A DNA stretch of 64,000 nucleotides, from positions 2,376,501 through 2,440,500 of the forward strand of contig NZ_JUGU01000001.1 in assembly GCF_000799465.1 (NCBI RefSeq). The letters run 5' to 3'. The notes beneath the pieces were generated by a model. That model searched no databases. It saw only the letters and a program-made list of their open reading frames with translations, and was not told where the DNA came from. Position numbers and translations under genes: made by a program. This DNA is from Psychroserpens sp. Hel_I_66. GTDB lineage: Bacteria > Bacteroidota > Bacteroidia > Flavobacteriales > Flavobacteriaceae. Positions within the stretch are counted from its first letter, which is position 1; every line of letters begins with the position of its first letter. This document shows positions 16,747-25,859 of this stretch, one piece after another.

Positions 16747-18300
16747 ATGATCAAACAACTCCAACTCCGCATTACACTTCAAGAAGAACGACAAGAGGAT
16801 ATTTTGATCAAAAAAGCCTCGCAAGCATTACATGTTAAAATGGAAGACATTTCCGCAGTAAAAGTGCTACGGAAATCAATAGACGCCAGAAAAAAAACCA
16901 TCATTTTAAACTATAAAGTCGAGGTTTTCATAAACGAGCAACCTGCTGAAAATTCTGAATATAAATTTGATTACAAAGATGTATCCGATGCAAAACCAAT
17001 TCACATCATCGGTTTTGGACCTGCAGGAATGTGGGCAGCTTTGCGATGTATAGAACTTGGATTTAAGCCCATAGTATTAGAACGTGGTAAAAATGTACAA
17101 GATAGACGACGTGATTTAAAGGCCATAAACCAAGATCATTTTGTAAATGAAGACTCCAATTATTGCTTTGGTGAAGGAGGAGCTGGCACATACAGTGATG
17201 GGAAATTATATACCAGAAGTCTTAAGCGTGGCGATGTTAGGAAAATTTTTGAAAATCTCGTATTTCATGGTGCAACAGATCAAATTCTCGTAGATGCACA
17301 TCCACATATTGGCACGAATAAACTTCCAAAAGTGGTAAAGAATATTCGTGAAACGATTTTAAAATTTGGTGGTGAAATTCATTTTGAAACACGTGTGGCC
17401 GATTTCAATATTAAAAATAAAACTATTAAATCACTTACTCTTCAAAACGGAAATGAGATAGACGTCCAAAAAGTCATCCTGGCAACAGGGCACTCTGCTC
17501 GTGATATTTATTATTTATTGAATGATAAAAACATCAAGTTACAGGCAAAATCGTTTGCGATGGGAGTTCGTGTAGAGCATCCGCAACAAATTATAGACGG
17601 GATTCAATACCATTGCAAAGGAGAGCAAAGAGATGAGCTTCTTCCTGCAGCATCGTACAGCTTGGTTAATCAAATCAATGACCGAGGTGTATATTCGTTT
17701 TGCATGTGCCCAGGAGGTTTTATCGTACCTGCAGCCACTGCGAATGGCGAAGTGGTCGTCAACGGTATGTCACCATCAAAGCGTAATAATGAGTTCGCAA
17801 ATTCTGGAATCGTCGTAGAAATAAATGCAGAAAAAGATCTTTATAAATATGAACAATATGGCGAATTAAAAGGCTTAGAGTTTCAAAAAGATTTAGAGCG
17901 TTTGGCATTTACTGCTGGTGGCAGAACACAAACCGCGCCTGCACAAAGACTTACCGATTTTGTTGAAGGCAAGCTATCTGTAAATTTAAATCCTACCTCC
18001 TACCAACCAGGCTTGAACTCTGCTCCAATGCACTCCCTTCTACCAAAATTAATTGGAAGCTCTCTTCGGAAAGGTTTTAAAGCCTTTGGAGAAAAAATGC
18101 ATGGATATTACACCTCCGAAGCAAATATTATAGGAGTCGAATCCAGAACCTCATCTCCCGTTAATATCCCAAGAAACGAACATTTAGCGCATCCCGAAAT
18201 CACAAACCTCTTCCCATGTGGCGAAGGTGGTGGATATGCTGGCGGAATCATTTCTGCAGCAATGGATGGTGAGCGATGTGCTGAGGCTGCGTGCATTTAA
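16747..18300 (+). CDS. FAD-dependent oxidoreductase, COG2509 type
   Basis: A 517-residue flavoprotein of the uncharacterised FAD-dependent dehydrogenase family. Residues 1-75 form an N-terminal ferredoxin-like/S4-like region beginning IKQLQLRITLQEE. The dinucleotide-binding site IGFGPAGMWAALRCIELG starts near 88. Family motifs are CFGEGGAGTYSDGKLYTRS near 138-156, VILATGHSARDIYYLL, and the C-terminal ATH-like site NLFPCGEGGGYAGGIISAAM. The physiological substrate is unknown. It begins 25 bases after folA and is probably in the same transcription unit. Confidence 0.85.
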   Translation: MIKQLQLRITLQEERQEDILIKKASQALHVKMEDISAVKVLRKSIDARKKTIILNYKVEVFINEQPAENSEYKFDYKDVSDAKPIHIIGFGPAGMWAALRCIELGFKPIVLERGKNVQDRRRDLKAINQDHFVNEDSNYCFGEGGAGTYSDGKLYTRSLKRGDVRKIFENLVFHGATDQILVDAHPHIGTNKLPKVVKNIRETILKFGGEIHFETRVADFNIKNKTIKSLTLQNGNEIDVQKVILATGHSARDIYYLLNDKNIKLQAKSFAMGVRVEHPQQIIDGIQYHCKGEQRDELLPAASYSLVNQINDRGVYSFCMCPGGFIVPAATANGEVVVNGMSPSKRNNEFANSGIVVEINAEKDLYKYEQYGELKGLEFQKDLERLAFTAGGRTQTAPAQRLTDFVEGKLSVNLNPTSYQPGLNSAPMHSLLPKLIGSSLRKGFKAFGEKMHGYYTSEANIIGVESRTSSPVNIPRNEHLAHPEITNLFPCGEGGGYAGGIISAAMDGERCAEAACI

Positions 18301-18343
18301 ATTTTCTTCGGAAATTCGCAGTTTTCAGTAAAAAAAATATTCC

Positions 18344-18351
18344 TATTTTTG
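18344..18351 (+). promoter_or_regulatory. -7 element of the fabD promoter
   Basis: TATTTTTG matches TAnnTTTG, 20 bases before the fabD ATG. A copy of the CTTCGGAA motif (18306-18313) lies upstream near the expected position of the first promoter box. Confidence 0.45.
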
Positions 18352-18371
18352 TCCCTTAAAATTGATTAAAA

Positions 18372-19265
18372 ATGAATGCATATATATTTCCAGGTCAAGG
18401 TGCTCAATTCTCAGGAATGGGACTTGACTTATACGAAAATTCACCACTGGCACAAGAGCTTTTTGAAAAAGCAAATGATATTTTAGGATTTCATATCACA
18501 GATATCATGTTTGAAGGTTCTGCTGAAGATCTAAAAGAAACTAAGGTGACGCAACCTGCCATATTTTTACATTCGGTAATTCTAGCAAAAACTTTGGGTG
18601 ACAACTTCAAACCAGATATGGTTGCAGGACATTCGCTTGGAGAATTCTCTGCACTAGTTGCTGCTGGAGCTCTTACTTTTGAAGACGGATTAAAGCTCGT
18701 ATCGCAACGTGCGCAAGCCATGCAAAAAGCATGCGAACTGCAACCAAGTACGATGGCTGCAGTTTTAGGGCTGGATGATGATATCGTTGAAAAAATATGT
18801 GCCACTACGGAAGGTGTTGTGGTTGCTGCAAATTATAACTGTCCAGGTCAATTAGTTATTTCAGGGGAAGTTGAAGCTATTAACAAAGCATGTGAAACTT
18901 TAAAAGAAGAGGGTGCAAGACGTGCTTTAGTACTACCTGTTGGAGGCGCATTTCATTCTCCTTTAATGGAGCCTGCACGAGAAGAATTGGCTGCAGCTAT
19001 TGAAAATACAACATTTAGCAAACCTAATTGCCCAATATATCAAAATGTAACTGCAACCGCTATTACAGATGAAAACGAAATTAAAGCGAATTTAATTTCT
19101 CAATTAACCGCTCCTGTTCGTTGGACGCAATCTGTACAACAAATGATTGCAGATGGCGCATCACATTTCACTGAGGTTGGTCCAGGTAAAGTATTGCAAG
19201 GACTTGTGAAAAAAATTCATAGAGATGCAGAAACTGCTTCTGCAACTTTAGAAACTAACGCATAA
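18372..19265 (+). CDS. fabD: Malonyl-CoA:acyl carrier protein transacylase
   Basis: A 297-residue cytoplasmic enzyme that moves malonyl groups from CoA to acyl carrier protein for fatty acid synthesis. It has the N-terminal oxyanion loop FPGQGAQFSGMG (6-17) and the catalytic serine in GHSLGEFSALVAAGAL (Ser88). VSQRAQAMQKA holds the malonate-binding arginine. The second catalytic residue, His, lies in VGGAFHSPLMEPA, and GPGKVLQGLVKKI is near the end. The length is normal. lspA follows after 5 bases, so the two are one operon. The rest of the fab genes are not here. Confidence 0.96.
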   Translation: MNAYIFPGQGAQFSGMGLDLYENSPLAQELFEKANDILGFHITDIMFEGSAEDLKETKVTQPAIFLHSVILAKTLGDNFKPDMVAGHSLGEFSALVAAGALTFEDGLKLVSQRAQAMQKACELQPSTMAAVLGLDDDIVEKICATTEGVVVAANYNCPGQLVISGEVEAINKACETLKEEGARRALVLPVGGAFHSPLMEPAREELAAAIENTTFSKPNCPIYQNVTATAITDENEIKANLISQLTAPVRWTQSVQQMIADGASHFTEVGPGKVLQGLVKKIHRDAETASATLETNA

Positions 19266-19270
19266 TCTAC

Positions 19271-19765
19271 ATGAAAATATCAAAACCTTTAGGTATCATC
19301 TTAATTATTGCGGTTAATATTGCCATTGATCAAATTTCAAAAGTATTGGTTCGCGCTAATTTTGCTTATGGCGAAACAAAGCGATTGATAGGAGATGTAT
19401 TTGTAATGCAGTACGTAGAAAATACTGGTGCATTTTTAGGTATGGGAAGTGACATGAATCCTACTCTAAAACTTATATTGCTTCTTATACTTCCTACTTT
19501 GGTTCTTGGTTATTTGATTTATTATATTTTGACAAATAAAGATTTAGACAAAGTAAGTATCATAGCTTTGAGCTGTATTGCTGGAGGCGGTATTGCGAAT
19601 GTTTTTGACCGTATTGTATTTAAATCGGTTACCGACTTTTTCCATATTGATTTAGGAGGTGTCTTTAGAACAGGAATTTTTAACGTCGCAGATATGTCTG
19701 TTACATTTGGAATGATAGCTCTTCTATTGGCGACAATAGTTTTTAAAAAGAAAAATAAAGCATAA
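19271..19765 (+). CDS. lspA: Lipoprotein signal peptidase (signal peptidase II)
   Basis: A 164-residue inner-membrane aspartyl protease that removes the signal peptide from lipidated prolipoproteins. Four spans are visible. Family motifs are IDQISK (19-24), YVENTGAFLGM (48-58), and the two catalytic aspartates in NVFDR (Asp113) and FNVADMSVTFG (Asp141). It is needed for the many lipoproteins encoded in this window. It lies immediately after fabD and ends at a strong terminator. Confidence 0.95.
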   Translation: MKISKPLGIILIIAVNIAIDQISKVLVRANFAYGETKRLIGDVFVMQYVENTGAFLGMGSDMNPTLKLILLLILPTLVLGYLIYYILTNKDLDKVSIIALSCIAGGGIANVFDRIVFKSVTDFFHIDLGGVFRTGIFNVADMSVTFGMIALLLATIVFKKKNKA

Positions 19766-19771
19766 AAAAAA

Positions 19772-19790
19772 CCTCTTCAAATTGAAGAGG
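19772..19790. terminator. Bidirectional intrinsic terminator
   Basis: CCTCTTCAA (19772-19780) and TTGAAGAGG (19782-19790) form a hairpin with A-run before and T-run after. It ends lspA on the plus strand and the small gene 19798-19989 on the minus strand. Confidence 0.85.
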
Positions 19791-19797
19791 ATTTTTT

Positions 19798-19989
19798 TTA
19801 TCTCGCTAAGCTAATTTGCTCACAATCTTTTACTTCACCATAATAGGTTTCTCTATATTTATAGAGTGTTTTATAAGGAACTCTCAAAAATTGCTTCTTA
19901 ATGTAAGTTACATTGGTAGACAGAGATCCCATCTTTTGTGTAAAACGAAGTTCTGGTTTCGTTTCTCTTTTAATGCTAATCAGTTTCAT
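19798..19989 (-). CDS. Small conserved-looking basic protein (63 aa)
   Basis: The family is not named. The 63-residue product (starting MKLISIKRETKPELRFTQKM) is basic and soluble, with no signal or membrane segment. It contains a hydrophilic TNVTYIKKQFL block and YRETYYGEVKDCEQ. It has all the marks of an independent gene: a well-formed promoter at 20013-20044 and a terminator just past its stop. I believe similar short proteins occur in related flavobacteria, but cannot verify it here. Confidence 0.6.
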   Translation of the reverse strand: MKLISIKRETKPELRFTQKMGSLSTNVTYIKKQFLRVPYKTLYKYRETYYGEVKDCEQISLAR

Positions 19990-20012
19990 TGGTTTTCATT
20001 TATCATTAGCTA

Positions 20013-20044
20013 CAAAGAAACGAATATGATTGACCAATAGCAAA
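20013..20044 (-). promoter_or_regulatory. Promoter of the 63-aa gene
   Basis: TTTG (20044-20041), 20 bases, then TTTCTTTG (20020-20013) on the minus strand, about 24 bases before the ATG. The second box differs from consensus only at its second base. Confidence 0.6.
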
Positions 20045-20151
20045 TTTTAAATATTAAAACACTGTTAATCAACATATTAAATTTTATATTCTCAAAAATT
20101 GTTATTTATAATTATTGTATTCTCAACAATAGAGCATAAATTATAGAATAT

Positions 20152-20270
20152 CTATAATTGATTTTTGTACACTTTTCCTGCTTTCATCACAAAAATGACG
20201 TTTTCCATAGTGGTAATATTTTTCCGCAGTGCAAATAAATATCTTGTCCAGTTGCTGAAATTGTTAGCAA
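20152..20270 (-). pseudogene. Remnant of an amidohydrolase C-terminus
   Basis: On the minus strand, codons 20208-20152 read MENVIFVMKAGKVYKNQL and then stop. This is very like the last residues of imidazolonepropionase-type amidohydrolases (pattern ..NVxFVMKxGKxYKN). Just upstream a different frame gives SATGQDIYLHCGKIL, reminiscent of the preceding ADIxVVxGNIL part. This suggests a frameshifted, truncated fossil. No start, promoter or full domain remains. It lies in the otherwise empty 265-base spacer after galE. The reading is an inference from a short stretch. Confidence 0.4.
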
Positions 20271-20309
20271 AGGATTACAAATTGAAGTATGGTTTTCACT
20301 GTATGTAAA

Positions 20310-21332
20310 TTATAGATTTCTAATTTTCTGTTCCCACTTCCACGCAGAACGCATTGCATCATCAAGACTGGATTGAGCTTTCCAACCTAATTTGGTGTTT
20401 GCTTTTTCTGTATCTGCAAATGCTGAAATCACATCGCCTTCTCGTCTTGGAGCAATTTTATAATTTAGTGATTTACCCGAAACATTCTCAAAAGATTTTA
20501 TGACCTCAAGTACAGAACTGCCCACACCTGTGCCAATATTAAAGGTTTCAAAATTTGATGTATTATCTTTGTTAAGTAACCGCTTTAGAGCAATTACGTG
20601 TGCTTTTGCTAAATCTACAACATGTATATAATCTCGAATACACGTACCATCCTTTGTTGGATAATCATCTCCAAAAACCGAAAGACAATCACGCAAACCA
20701 GCTGCTGTTTGGGTTATAAAAGGAACTAAGTTTTGTGGTACACCAATTGGCAATTCTCCAATTTTTGCACTAGAATGTGCTCCTATTGGGTTAAAGTATC
20801 TCAAAGCAATTGCTTTAAGATGTACACTGGCCCTACAAGTGTCCTTTATTATTTCTTCACCAATTTGTTTAGTGTTACCATAAGGAGACTCTGCAGGTTG
20901 AGTAGGAGCCTGCTCTGTAATTGGCATTTTTTCTGCCTGACCATAAACCGTACATGAAGAACTAAATATGATATTTGAATCTTTTAAGCCGATTACTTCC
21001 TTTAGGATATAAATAAGCGTATTTAAATTGTTCTCGTAATAAAGCAATGGCTTTTCAACACTCTCTCCAACAGCCTTACTAGCAGCAAAATGAATAACAC
21101 CAGAAATATCCTCATGTTGTTTAAAGAAATTTTCTACGGAAGATCTTTCTTTTAAATCAAGTTTTGTAAACGTTGGCTTTTTTCCTGTAATGGATGTAAT
21201 TCCATCCAAGACGCTTTCCGAAGAATTAGATAAATCATCAATTAATAGAACCTCAAAACCTTCATTTTGCAACTCCACGACAGTATGTGAACCTATAAAA
21301 CCAAGTCCTCCTGTAACTAGAATTTTTTTCAT
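20310..21332 (-). CDS. galE: UDP-glucose 4-epimerase
   Basis: A 340-residue cytoplasmic short-chain dehydrogenase that interconverts UDP-glucose and UDP-galactose using bound NAD+. It has the Rossmann motif VTGGLGFIGSH (6-16), the catalytic serine in FSSSCTVYGQ, and the Tyr-x3-Lys pair in SPYGNTK (Tyr151, Lys155). The substrate-pocket segment LRYFNPIGAH, the RDYIHVVDLAKAH block and the C-terminal RREGDV complete the family pattern. It follows the DegT aminotransferase with a 1-base gap, so both are one operon for nucleotide-sugar supply to surface polysaccharide. Confidence 0.95.
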   Translation of the reverse strand: MKKILVTGGLGFIGSHTVVELQNEGFEVLLIDDLSNSSESVLDGITSITGKKPTFTKLDLKERSSVENFFKQHEDISGVIHFAASKAVGESVEKPLLYYENNLNTLIYILKEVIGLKDSNIIFSSSCTVYGQAEKMPITEQAPTQPAESPYGNTKQIGEEIIKDTCRASVHLKAIALRYFNPIGAHSSAKIGELPIGVPQNLVPFITQTAAGLRDCLSVFGDDYPTKDGTCIRDYIHVVDLAKAHVIALKRLLNKDNTSNFETFNIGTGVGSSVLEVIKSFENVSGKSLNYKIAPRREGDVISAFADTEKANTKLGWKAQSSLDDAMRSAWKWEQKIRNL

Positions 21333-21333
21333 T

Positions 21334-22488
21334 TTAAGAATTTACAAAATTGATAACGGTTGATGTAATGAACTCTATTTGCTCTGCATCCAACTCGGTA
21401 TGCATTGGCAAGGAAATGACTTCTTTAACAAGTTGGTTGGTTACCGAAAAATCTCTTTCGTTATATCTTTCGTCCAGATAAGCTTTTTGACGATGCAGCG
21501 GAATTGGATAATATACACCGCAGGGAATTCCATTCTCATTTAAATGCTTTACTAATTCATCACGTTTACCGTTTAAGATTCGCAAGGTATATTGATGGAA
21601 AACATGACAGTCACAGGTATCACAAATACCAGAACACACATCTCTTCCTGTTGGAATCACGATTTGATCTTGACCTGCAAATGCGTGATTATAGGCTCTC
21701 GCTGCTTTTCGTCTTGCAGTATTATAATCATCAAGTCGCTTTAATTTAATATCTAAAATTGCAGCTTGAACAGAATCTAATCGCGAATTCACACCTACCA
21801 CATCATGGTGATAACGTTCATACATACCGTGATTTACTATACCTCTAATAGTGTGGGCCAAATCATCATCATTTGTGAAAATCGCACCTCCATCACCATA
21901 GCATCCCAAATTTTTTGATGGAAAAAATGACGTTGAAGCGACATGACCTATCGTACCAGCCTTTGCTTTTTTACCATTACTATAAGTGTAATTTGATCCA
22001 ATGGCTTGTGCATTATCTTCAATGACATAGAGATTATGTTCTTTAGCAATTTGCATAATCGCTTCCATATTGGCACACATCCCAAAAAGATGAACCGGGA
22101 CAATTGCTTTGGTTTTTGGAGTGATTGCATTTTTGATTGCCTCAACATCTATATTGAATGTTACGGGATCAACATCTACTAGAACCGGAGTTAATTGCAA
22201 TAGTGCAATCACCTCAACAGTTGCAGCAAAGGTAAAATCTGCAGTAATAACCTCATCTCCTGGCTTTAAACCCAATCCCATCATTGCAATTTGTAATGCA
22301 TCTGTACCATTGGCACATGGGATGACGTGTTTAACTCCTAAATACGTTTCTAAATTTTTTTGAAACTCATGGACTCTTGGTCCGTTTATGTAAGCTGTAG
22401 AATCTAAAACCTCCAAAACAGAGCTGTCTACCTCTTCTTTAATTTTGGTATATTGACCTTTTAGGTCAACCATTTGAATTTTTTTCAT
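21334..22488 (-). CDS. DegT/DnrJ/EryC1 family sugar aminotransferase
   Basis: A 384-residue PLP-dependent aminotransferase acting on keto-sugar nucleotides. The start is placed at the ATG at 22488-22486 (KKIQMVDLKGQY), the usual start for the family. An upstream in-frame ATG adds 10 residues. Landmarks are GVKHVIPCANGTDALQIAM (PLP phosphate contact), VIEDNAQAIGS, and the Schiff-base lysine in FPSKNLGCYGDGG (Lys192). Around residue 295 is a cysteine-rich insert (CSGICDTCDCHVFHQYT) that could bind metal. It has a promoter-like sequence upstream and is followed directly by galE. The exact sugar is not known. Confidence 0.88.
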   Translation of the reverse strand: MKKIQMVDLKGQYTKIKEEVDSSVLEVLDSTAYINGPRVHEFQKNLETYLGVKHVIPCANGTDALQIAMMGLGLKPGDEVITADFTFAATVEVIALLQLTPVLVDVDPVTFNIDVEAIKNAITPKTKAIVPVHLFGMCANMEAIMQIAKEHNLYVIEDNAQAIGSNYTYSNGKKAKAGTIGHVASTSFFPSKNLGCYGDGGAIFTNDDDLAHTIRGIVNHGMYERYHHDVVGVNSRLDSVQAAILDIKLKRLDDYNTARRKAARAYNHAFAGQDQIVIPTGRDVCSGICDTCDCHVFHQYTLRILNGKRDELVKHLNENGIPCGVYYPIPLHRQKAYLDERYNERDFSVTNQLVKEVISLPMHTELDAEQIEFITSTVINFVNS

Positions 22489-22494
22489 ATCTAA

Positions 22495-22525
22495 CGAAAT
22501 TACGAAATTCATTAGCATTAAGCAA
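22495..22525 (-). promoter_or_regulatory. Likely promoter of the degT-galE operon
   Basis: TTG (22525-22523), 20 bases, then TAATTTCG (22502-22495) on the minus strand. The second box has C where the consensus has T at position 7. Confidence 0.4.
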
Positions 22526-22577
22526 TGAAATTATTTTAAAGAACCCTATTTTAGCATCAACCATATATTTTTAAGTT

Positions 22578-23804
22578 TTGTACAACCTAGGGATCTCATT
22601 ACTTTCATTTTTTTTAAAGCTTATTTCACCTTTTAATTCTAAAATTAAATTGGGTGTTGATGGTCGTAAAAAAACCTTCAAGATCTTAGCAAGCTCTATA
22701 AAAGATGGCGACAGAACGTTTTGGTTTCATTGTGCATCTCTTGGTGAATATGAACAAGGCCTACCCGTTTTTGAAATATTAAGAGAGCGCTATCCAATTC
22801 ACAAAATTGTTCTTACGTTTTTTTCTCCATCTGGTTATGAAATTAGAAAAAACACAACAGTTGCAGATGTTGTTGCATATCTTCCCTTAGACACTACAAA
22901 AAATGCCAAACGTTTTTTAGATCTCGTTAACCCAGAATTTACAATTTTTGTAAAATATGACATATGGGCAAATTTGCTATTGGAGTTAAAGCGAAGACAA
23001 AAACGAGCGATTTTGATATCGGCAAATTTCAGAAGAAATCAAATTTATTTTAAGAGTTATGGTGATAAGCAAAAGCGAGCGTTATTTGCTTTTGAACATA
23101 TCTTTACCCAAAATGAAATCTCAAAATCACTCCTTAATTCTATAAACTATAATAGTGTTACGATTACTGGTGACACCAGATTTGATAGGGTTAGCAATCA
23201 ATTATTAATTGATAATGAGATTGATTTTATCTCGAGATTTAAAGGTAGAAGTACTTGCTTGGTTATTGGGAGTTCTTGGGAAGAGGATGAGTCCATTTTA
23301 ATACCTTATATAAATGCCAATGCTTCGGAAAATTTAAAATTCATCATTGCTCCGCATGAAATCAATAGTCGCCATATTCAATCTATTGTTTCTAAATTGA
23401 GTACAAAAAACATTTTATTTTCTGAAAGAACTGATAAAGATTTGAATGATTTTGATGTTTTCGTAATTGATACCATTGGCTTGCTTTCAAAAATTTACAG
23501 TTATGCAGATATTGCATACGTTGGTGGTGCGATGGGAAAAACGGGCTTACATAATATCTTAGAACCTGCGGTATTTGGAGTGCCAATTATAATTGGGAAA
23601 AATCACAGCAAATTCCCAGAGGCTTCGAATATGATTGAGAATGCTGGAGTGATTTCCGTAGAAAATGAAAAGGATTTAAACACAATTTTAAACGACCTTA
23701 TATCTAATTATGAATTGCGCAACTCGCTGGGCAATAAAAATTTAGAGTTTATCAAAGAAAATAAAGGTGCTGTCATCCAAATTAGCAACTACATACGTAT
23801 ATAA
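22578..23804 (+). CDS. waaA: 3-deoxy-D-manno-octulosonic acid (Kdo) transferase
   Basis: A 408-residue GT-B glycosyltransferase that adds Kdo from CMP-Kdo to lipid A precursor at the inner membrane. Family segments are WFHCASLGEYEQGLPV (about 49-64), LTFFSPSGYE, VKYDIWANLLLELKRR, and the C-terminal CMP-Kdo site AYVGGAMGKTGLHNILEPAVFG, followed by PIIIGKNHSKFPEA. The start is a TTG (22578), because a stop codon lies two codons upstream in frame and no ATG fits. The start is therefore unusual but the best available. The gene is divergent from degT-galE, another envelope sugar operon. Confidence 0.92.
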   Translation: MYNLGISLLSFFLKLISPFNSKIKLGVDGRKKTFKILASSIKDGDRTFWFHCASLGEYEQGLPVFEILRERYPIHKIVLTFFSPSGYEIRKNTTVADVVAYLPLDTTKNAKRFLDLVNPEFTIFVKYDIWANLLLELKRRQKRAILISANFRRNQIYFKSYGDKQKRALFAFEHIFTQNEISKSLLNSINYNSVTITGDTRFDRVSNQLLIDNEIDFISRFKGRSTCLVIGSSWEEDESILIPYINANASENLKFIIAPHEINSRHIQSIVSKLSTKNILFSERTDKDLNDFDVFVIDTIGLLSKIYSYADIAYVGGAMGKTGLHNILEPAVFGVPIIIGKNHSKFPEASNMIENAGVISVENEKDLNTILNDLISNYELRNSLGNKNLEFIKENKGAVIQISNYIRI

Positions 23805-23911
23805 CACATTGATTTGCGAAATCATTGGTACAAGAATTTTAATGTTTTTTATAAATATTAAATTTAAGTTATTAATTTCGCGCATTATAAAACAAACCTA
23901 AAACTATAACA

Positions 23912-24163
23912 ATGAAAAAATTGATTTTAAACATCGCATTGGCATTGGCACTTGTTGTGTCTGTAACGTCATGTAGAGACACTAAGGATGGAGCAGAAAA
24001 TGCTTCTGATGCTGTAGAAAATGCTGCTGAAGATGCTGCTGATGCTACTGAAGGCGCTTTAGAGAAAGCTGGAAAGGCAATTGATAATGCTGTTGAAGAA
24101 ACTAAAGAAGCTGCTGAAGCAACTGAAGAAGCTGCTGAAGAAGTATCAAATGACGATAACTAG
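23912..24163 (+). CDS. Small Ala/Glu-rich lipoprotein
   Basis: An 83-residue lipoprotein. The signal peptide ends in SVTSC, with the lipidated Cys at 21. The mature part consists almost entirely of Ala, Glu, Asp and Thr in short repeats (AENASDAVENAAEDAADA, VEETKEAAEATEEAAEE). It is probably a long amphipathic helix or coiled coil. It resembles small entericidin- or YtxH-like stress proteins in composition only, and no function can be assigned. It has its own terminator and looks monocistronic. Confidence 0.65.
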   Translation: MKKLILNIALALALVVSVTSCRDTKDGAENASDAVENAAEDAADATEGALEKAGKAIDNAVEETKEAAEATEEAAEEVSNDDN

Positions 24164-24181
24164 AAATTAGTATAAAGCAAC

Positions 24182-24213
24182 AAAAAAGGTCTGATGAAAA
24201 TCAGACCTTTTTT
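24182..24213. terminator. Bidirectional intrinsic terminator
   Basis: A 14-bp stem (24182-24195 with 24200-24213) with a GAAA loop and flanking A and T runs. It sits between the convergent small lipoprotein gene and the sugar porter gene. Confidence 0.88.
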
Positions 24214-24239
24214 TATTTAATTTATTTTGAAAGTTTGTT

Positions 24240-25616
24240 CTACTTCCAAAAACTTTCAATCTCCTCAAGGGATTTTCCTTTTGTTTCTGGGATAAACTTA
24301 TATGTAATTATTGCAATCAATATAATGAAGCCAATAAATATATAATAAGGTAGTGCTCCACTCCAAGTTGCACTATTGTTCAATTCACTATCCATCACAA
24401 CAGGGAAAGATTGTGAAACCATATAGTTTGCAGCCCATTGCGCTGCAACAGCTACAGACATGGCTACACTTCTAATTTTATTAGGAAACATTTCTGATAA
24501 TAAAACCCAAACTACAGGTCCCATTGATAATGCGAAAGATGCTATAAATATCAATACTCCTATTAACGATATTACTCCAACTGCATTAAACTGAAGTGAT
24601 AAAGCTAAAAGTAAAAACCCTAAAATCATCCCAACAGATCCTATATAAAGTAATGGCTTTCTACCAAATTTATCTACTGTAAACATAGCGATGAATGTAA
24701 AGACTAGATTAACAAATGCCAATAGAATTTGTTGTTTAAGAACATCATCCTTACCAAAACCTAATGCTTTTTCAAAGATATCTGCTCCATAATAAAGTAC
24801 TGCATTAATACCTGTAAACTGCTGTAACATTGACAAAACAGTACCAATAACAATTATCGCCAAAATACCCTTTGAAAAATAATTGACCTTGATCTTATTA
24901 TCTTCCGCATCGAGAGAACGTTTGATTTCCTGTATTTCTATTAACGCTTCTTCTTCACCATGTATTTTATTCAATATAGCCAATGCTTTATAATCTTCAC
25001 CTTTTAATGCAAGCCAACGTGGGCTTTTTGGTATAAAGAACATAAGAATTAAAAACAACCCGCTAGGTATCAATTCTGACCAAAACATACGTTTCCACCC
25101 AAATTGAATATTTTCAGCCTCAGTTAATCCGTTTCCTATAAAATAGGTGGCTAAGAACACCACAAAAAATCCAATAACGATGGCTAACTGGTAATAGGTC
25201 ACCATGCGTCCCCTAATGTTACTTGGCGCAATTTCGGCAATATACATTGGCGCATTCATTGACGCAATCCCAATACCAAGACCTCCAATAATTCTAAATA
25301 TTACAAGAACAGATACTGTCTCTGGGAATATTTCTGGTAATCCAGAGCCCCATGCAGACATTGAAAAAAGTATTGCAGAAATAATCAAAGACCATTTACG
25401 CCCAATCTTTATACTTAACGGACCAGCAACGATAGCTCCTACAAAACACCCTAATAAAGCACTTCCTACAACCCAACCTTTGGTAGCTGCATCTAAATCA
25501 AAATATTTACTTAAAAAAAACTGTGCACCATTAATTACACCTGTATCATATCCAAATAGTAATCCACCTAATGCCGACACAGCAGCAATAAGTATTAAAT
25601 AAGTTTGTTTATTCAT
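24240..25616 (-). CDS. Sugar porter, major facilitator superfamily
   Basis: A 458-residue inner-membrane proton:sugar symporter (or facilitator) with 12 spans. Sugar-porter signatures are present throughout: GGLLFGYDTGVINGA near 17-31, IGRKWS after span 2, and FRIIGGLGIGIASMNAPMYI with AEIAPSNIRG. PKSPRWLALKG leads into the cytoplasmic loop, and QQFTGINAVLYYG and the C-terminal PETKGKSLEEIE are also seen. Closest in pattern to XylE-like transporters, but the sugar is not determinable. It is alone on its strand, next to the divergent formylglycine-generating gene. Confidence 0.92.
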   Translation of the reverse strand: MNKQTYLILIAAVSALGGLLFGYDTGVINGAQFFLSKYFDLDAATKGWVVGSALLGCFVGAIVAGPLSIKIGRKWSLIISAILFSMSAWGSGLPEIFPETVSVLVIFRIIGGLGIGIASMNAPMYIAEIAPSNIRGRMVTYYQLAIVIGFFVVFLATYFIGNGLTEAENIQFGWKRMFWSELIPSGLFLILMFFIPKSPRWLALKGEDYKALAILNKIHGEEEALIEIQEIKRSLDAEDNKIKVNYFSKGILAIIVIGTVLSMLQQFTGINAVLYYGADIFEKALGFGKDDVLKQQILLAFVNLVFTFIAMFTVDKFGRKPLLYIGSVGMILGFLLLALSLQFNAVGVISLIGVLIFIASFALSMGPVVWVLLSEMFPNKIRSVAMSVAVAAQWAANYMVSQSFPVVMDSELNNSATWSGALPYYIFIGFIILIAIITYKFIPETKGKSLEEIESFWK

Positions 25617-25859
25617 CTTTGTAGTTAGTTAGTTAAATTTTGATTAGCTAAAAATAGTTAAAATAAAGTTACCGAATAAAAATTCAAATAAATCTTAAAA
25701 TTTTTGAGAATATTTATTTGAAATGGAAATATTTTGTGACTTTACTATTTTCTGAATTAATATTTACTTTGAAAAAAAATTATAAGTCTTTAACCTCTAC
25801 ACTTATATTTGTTAGTTATTTATAAATGTAATAGCTTTTCTCTAAAATAATCTTGCCCA

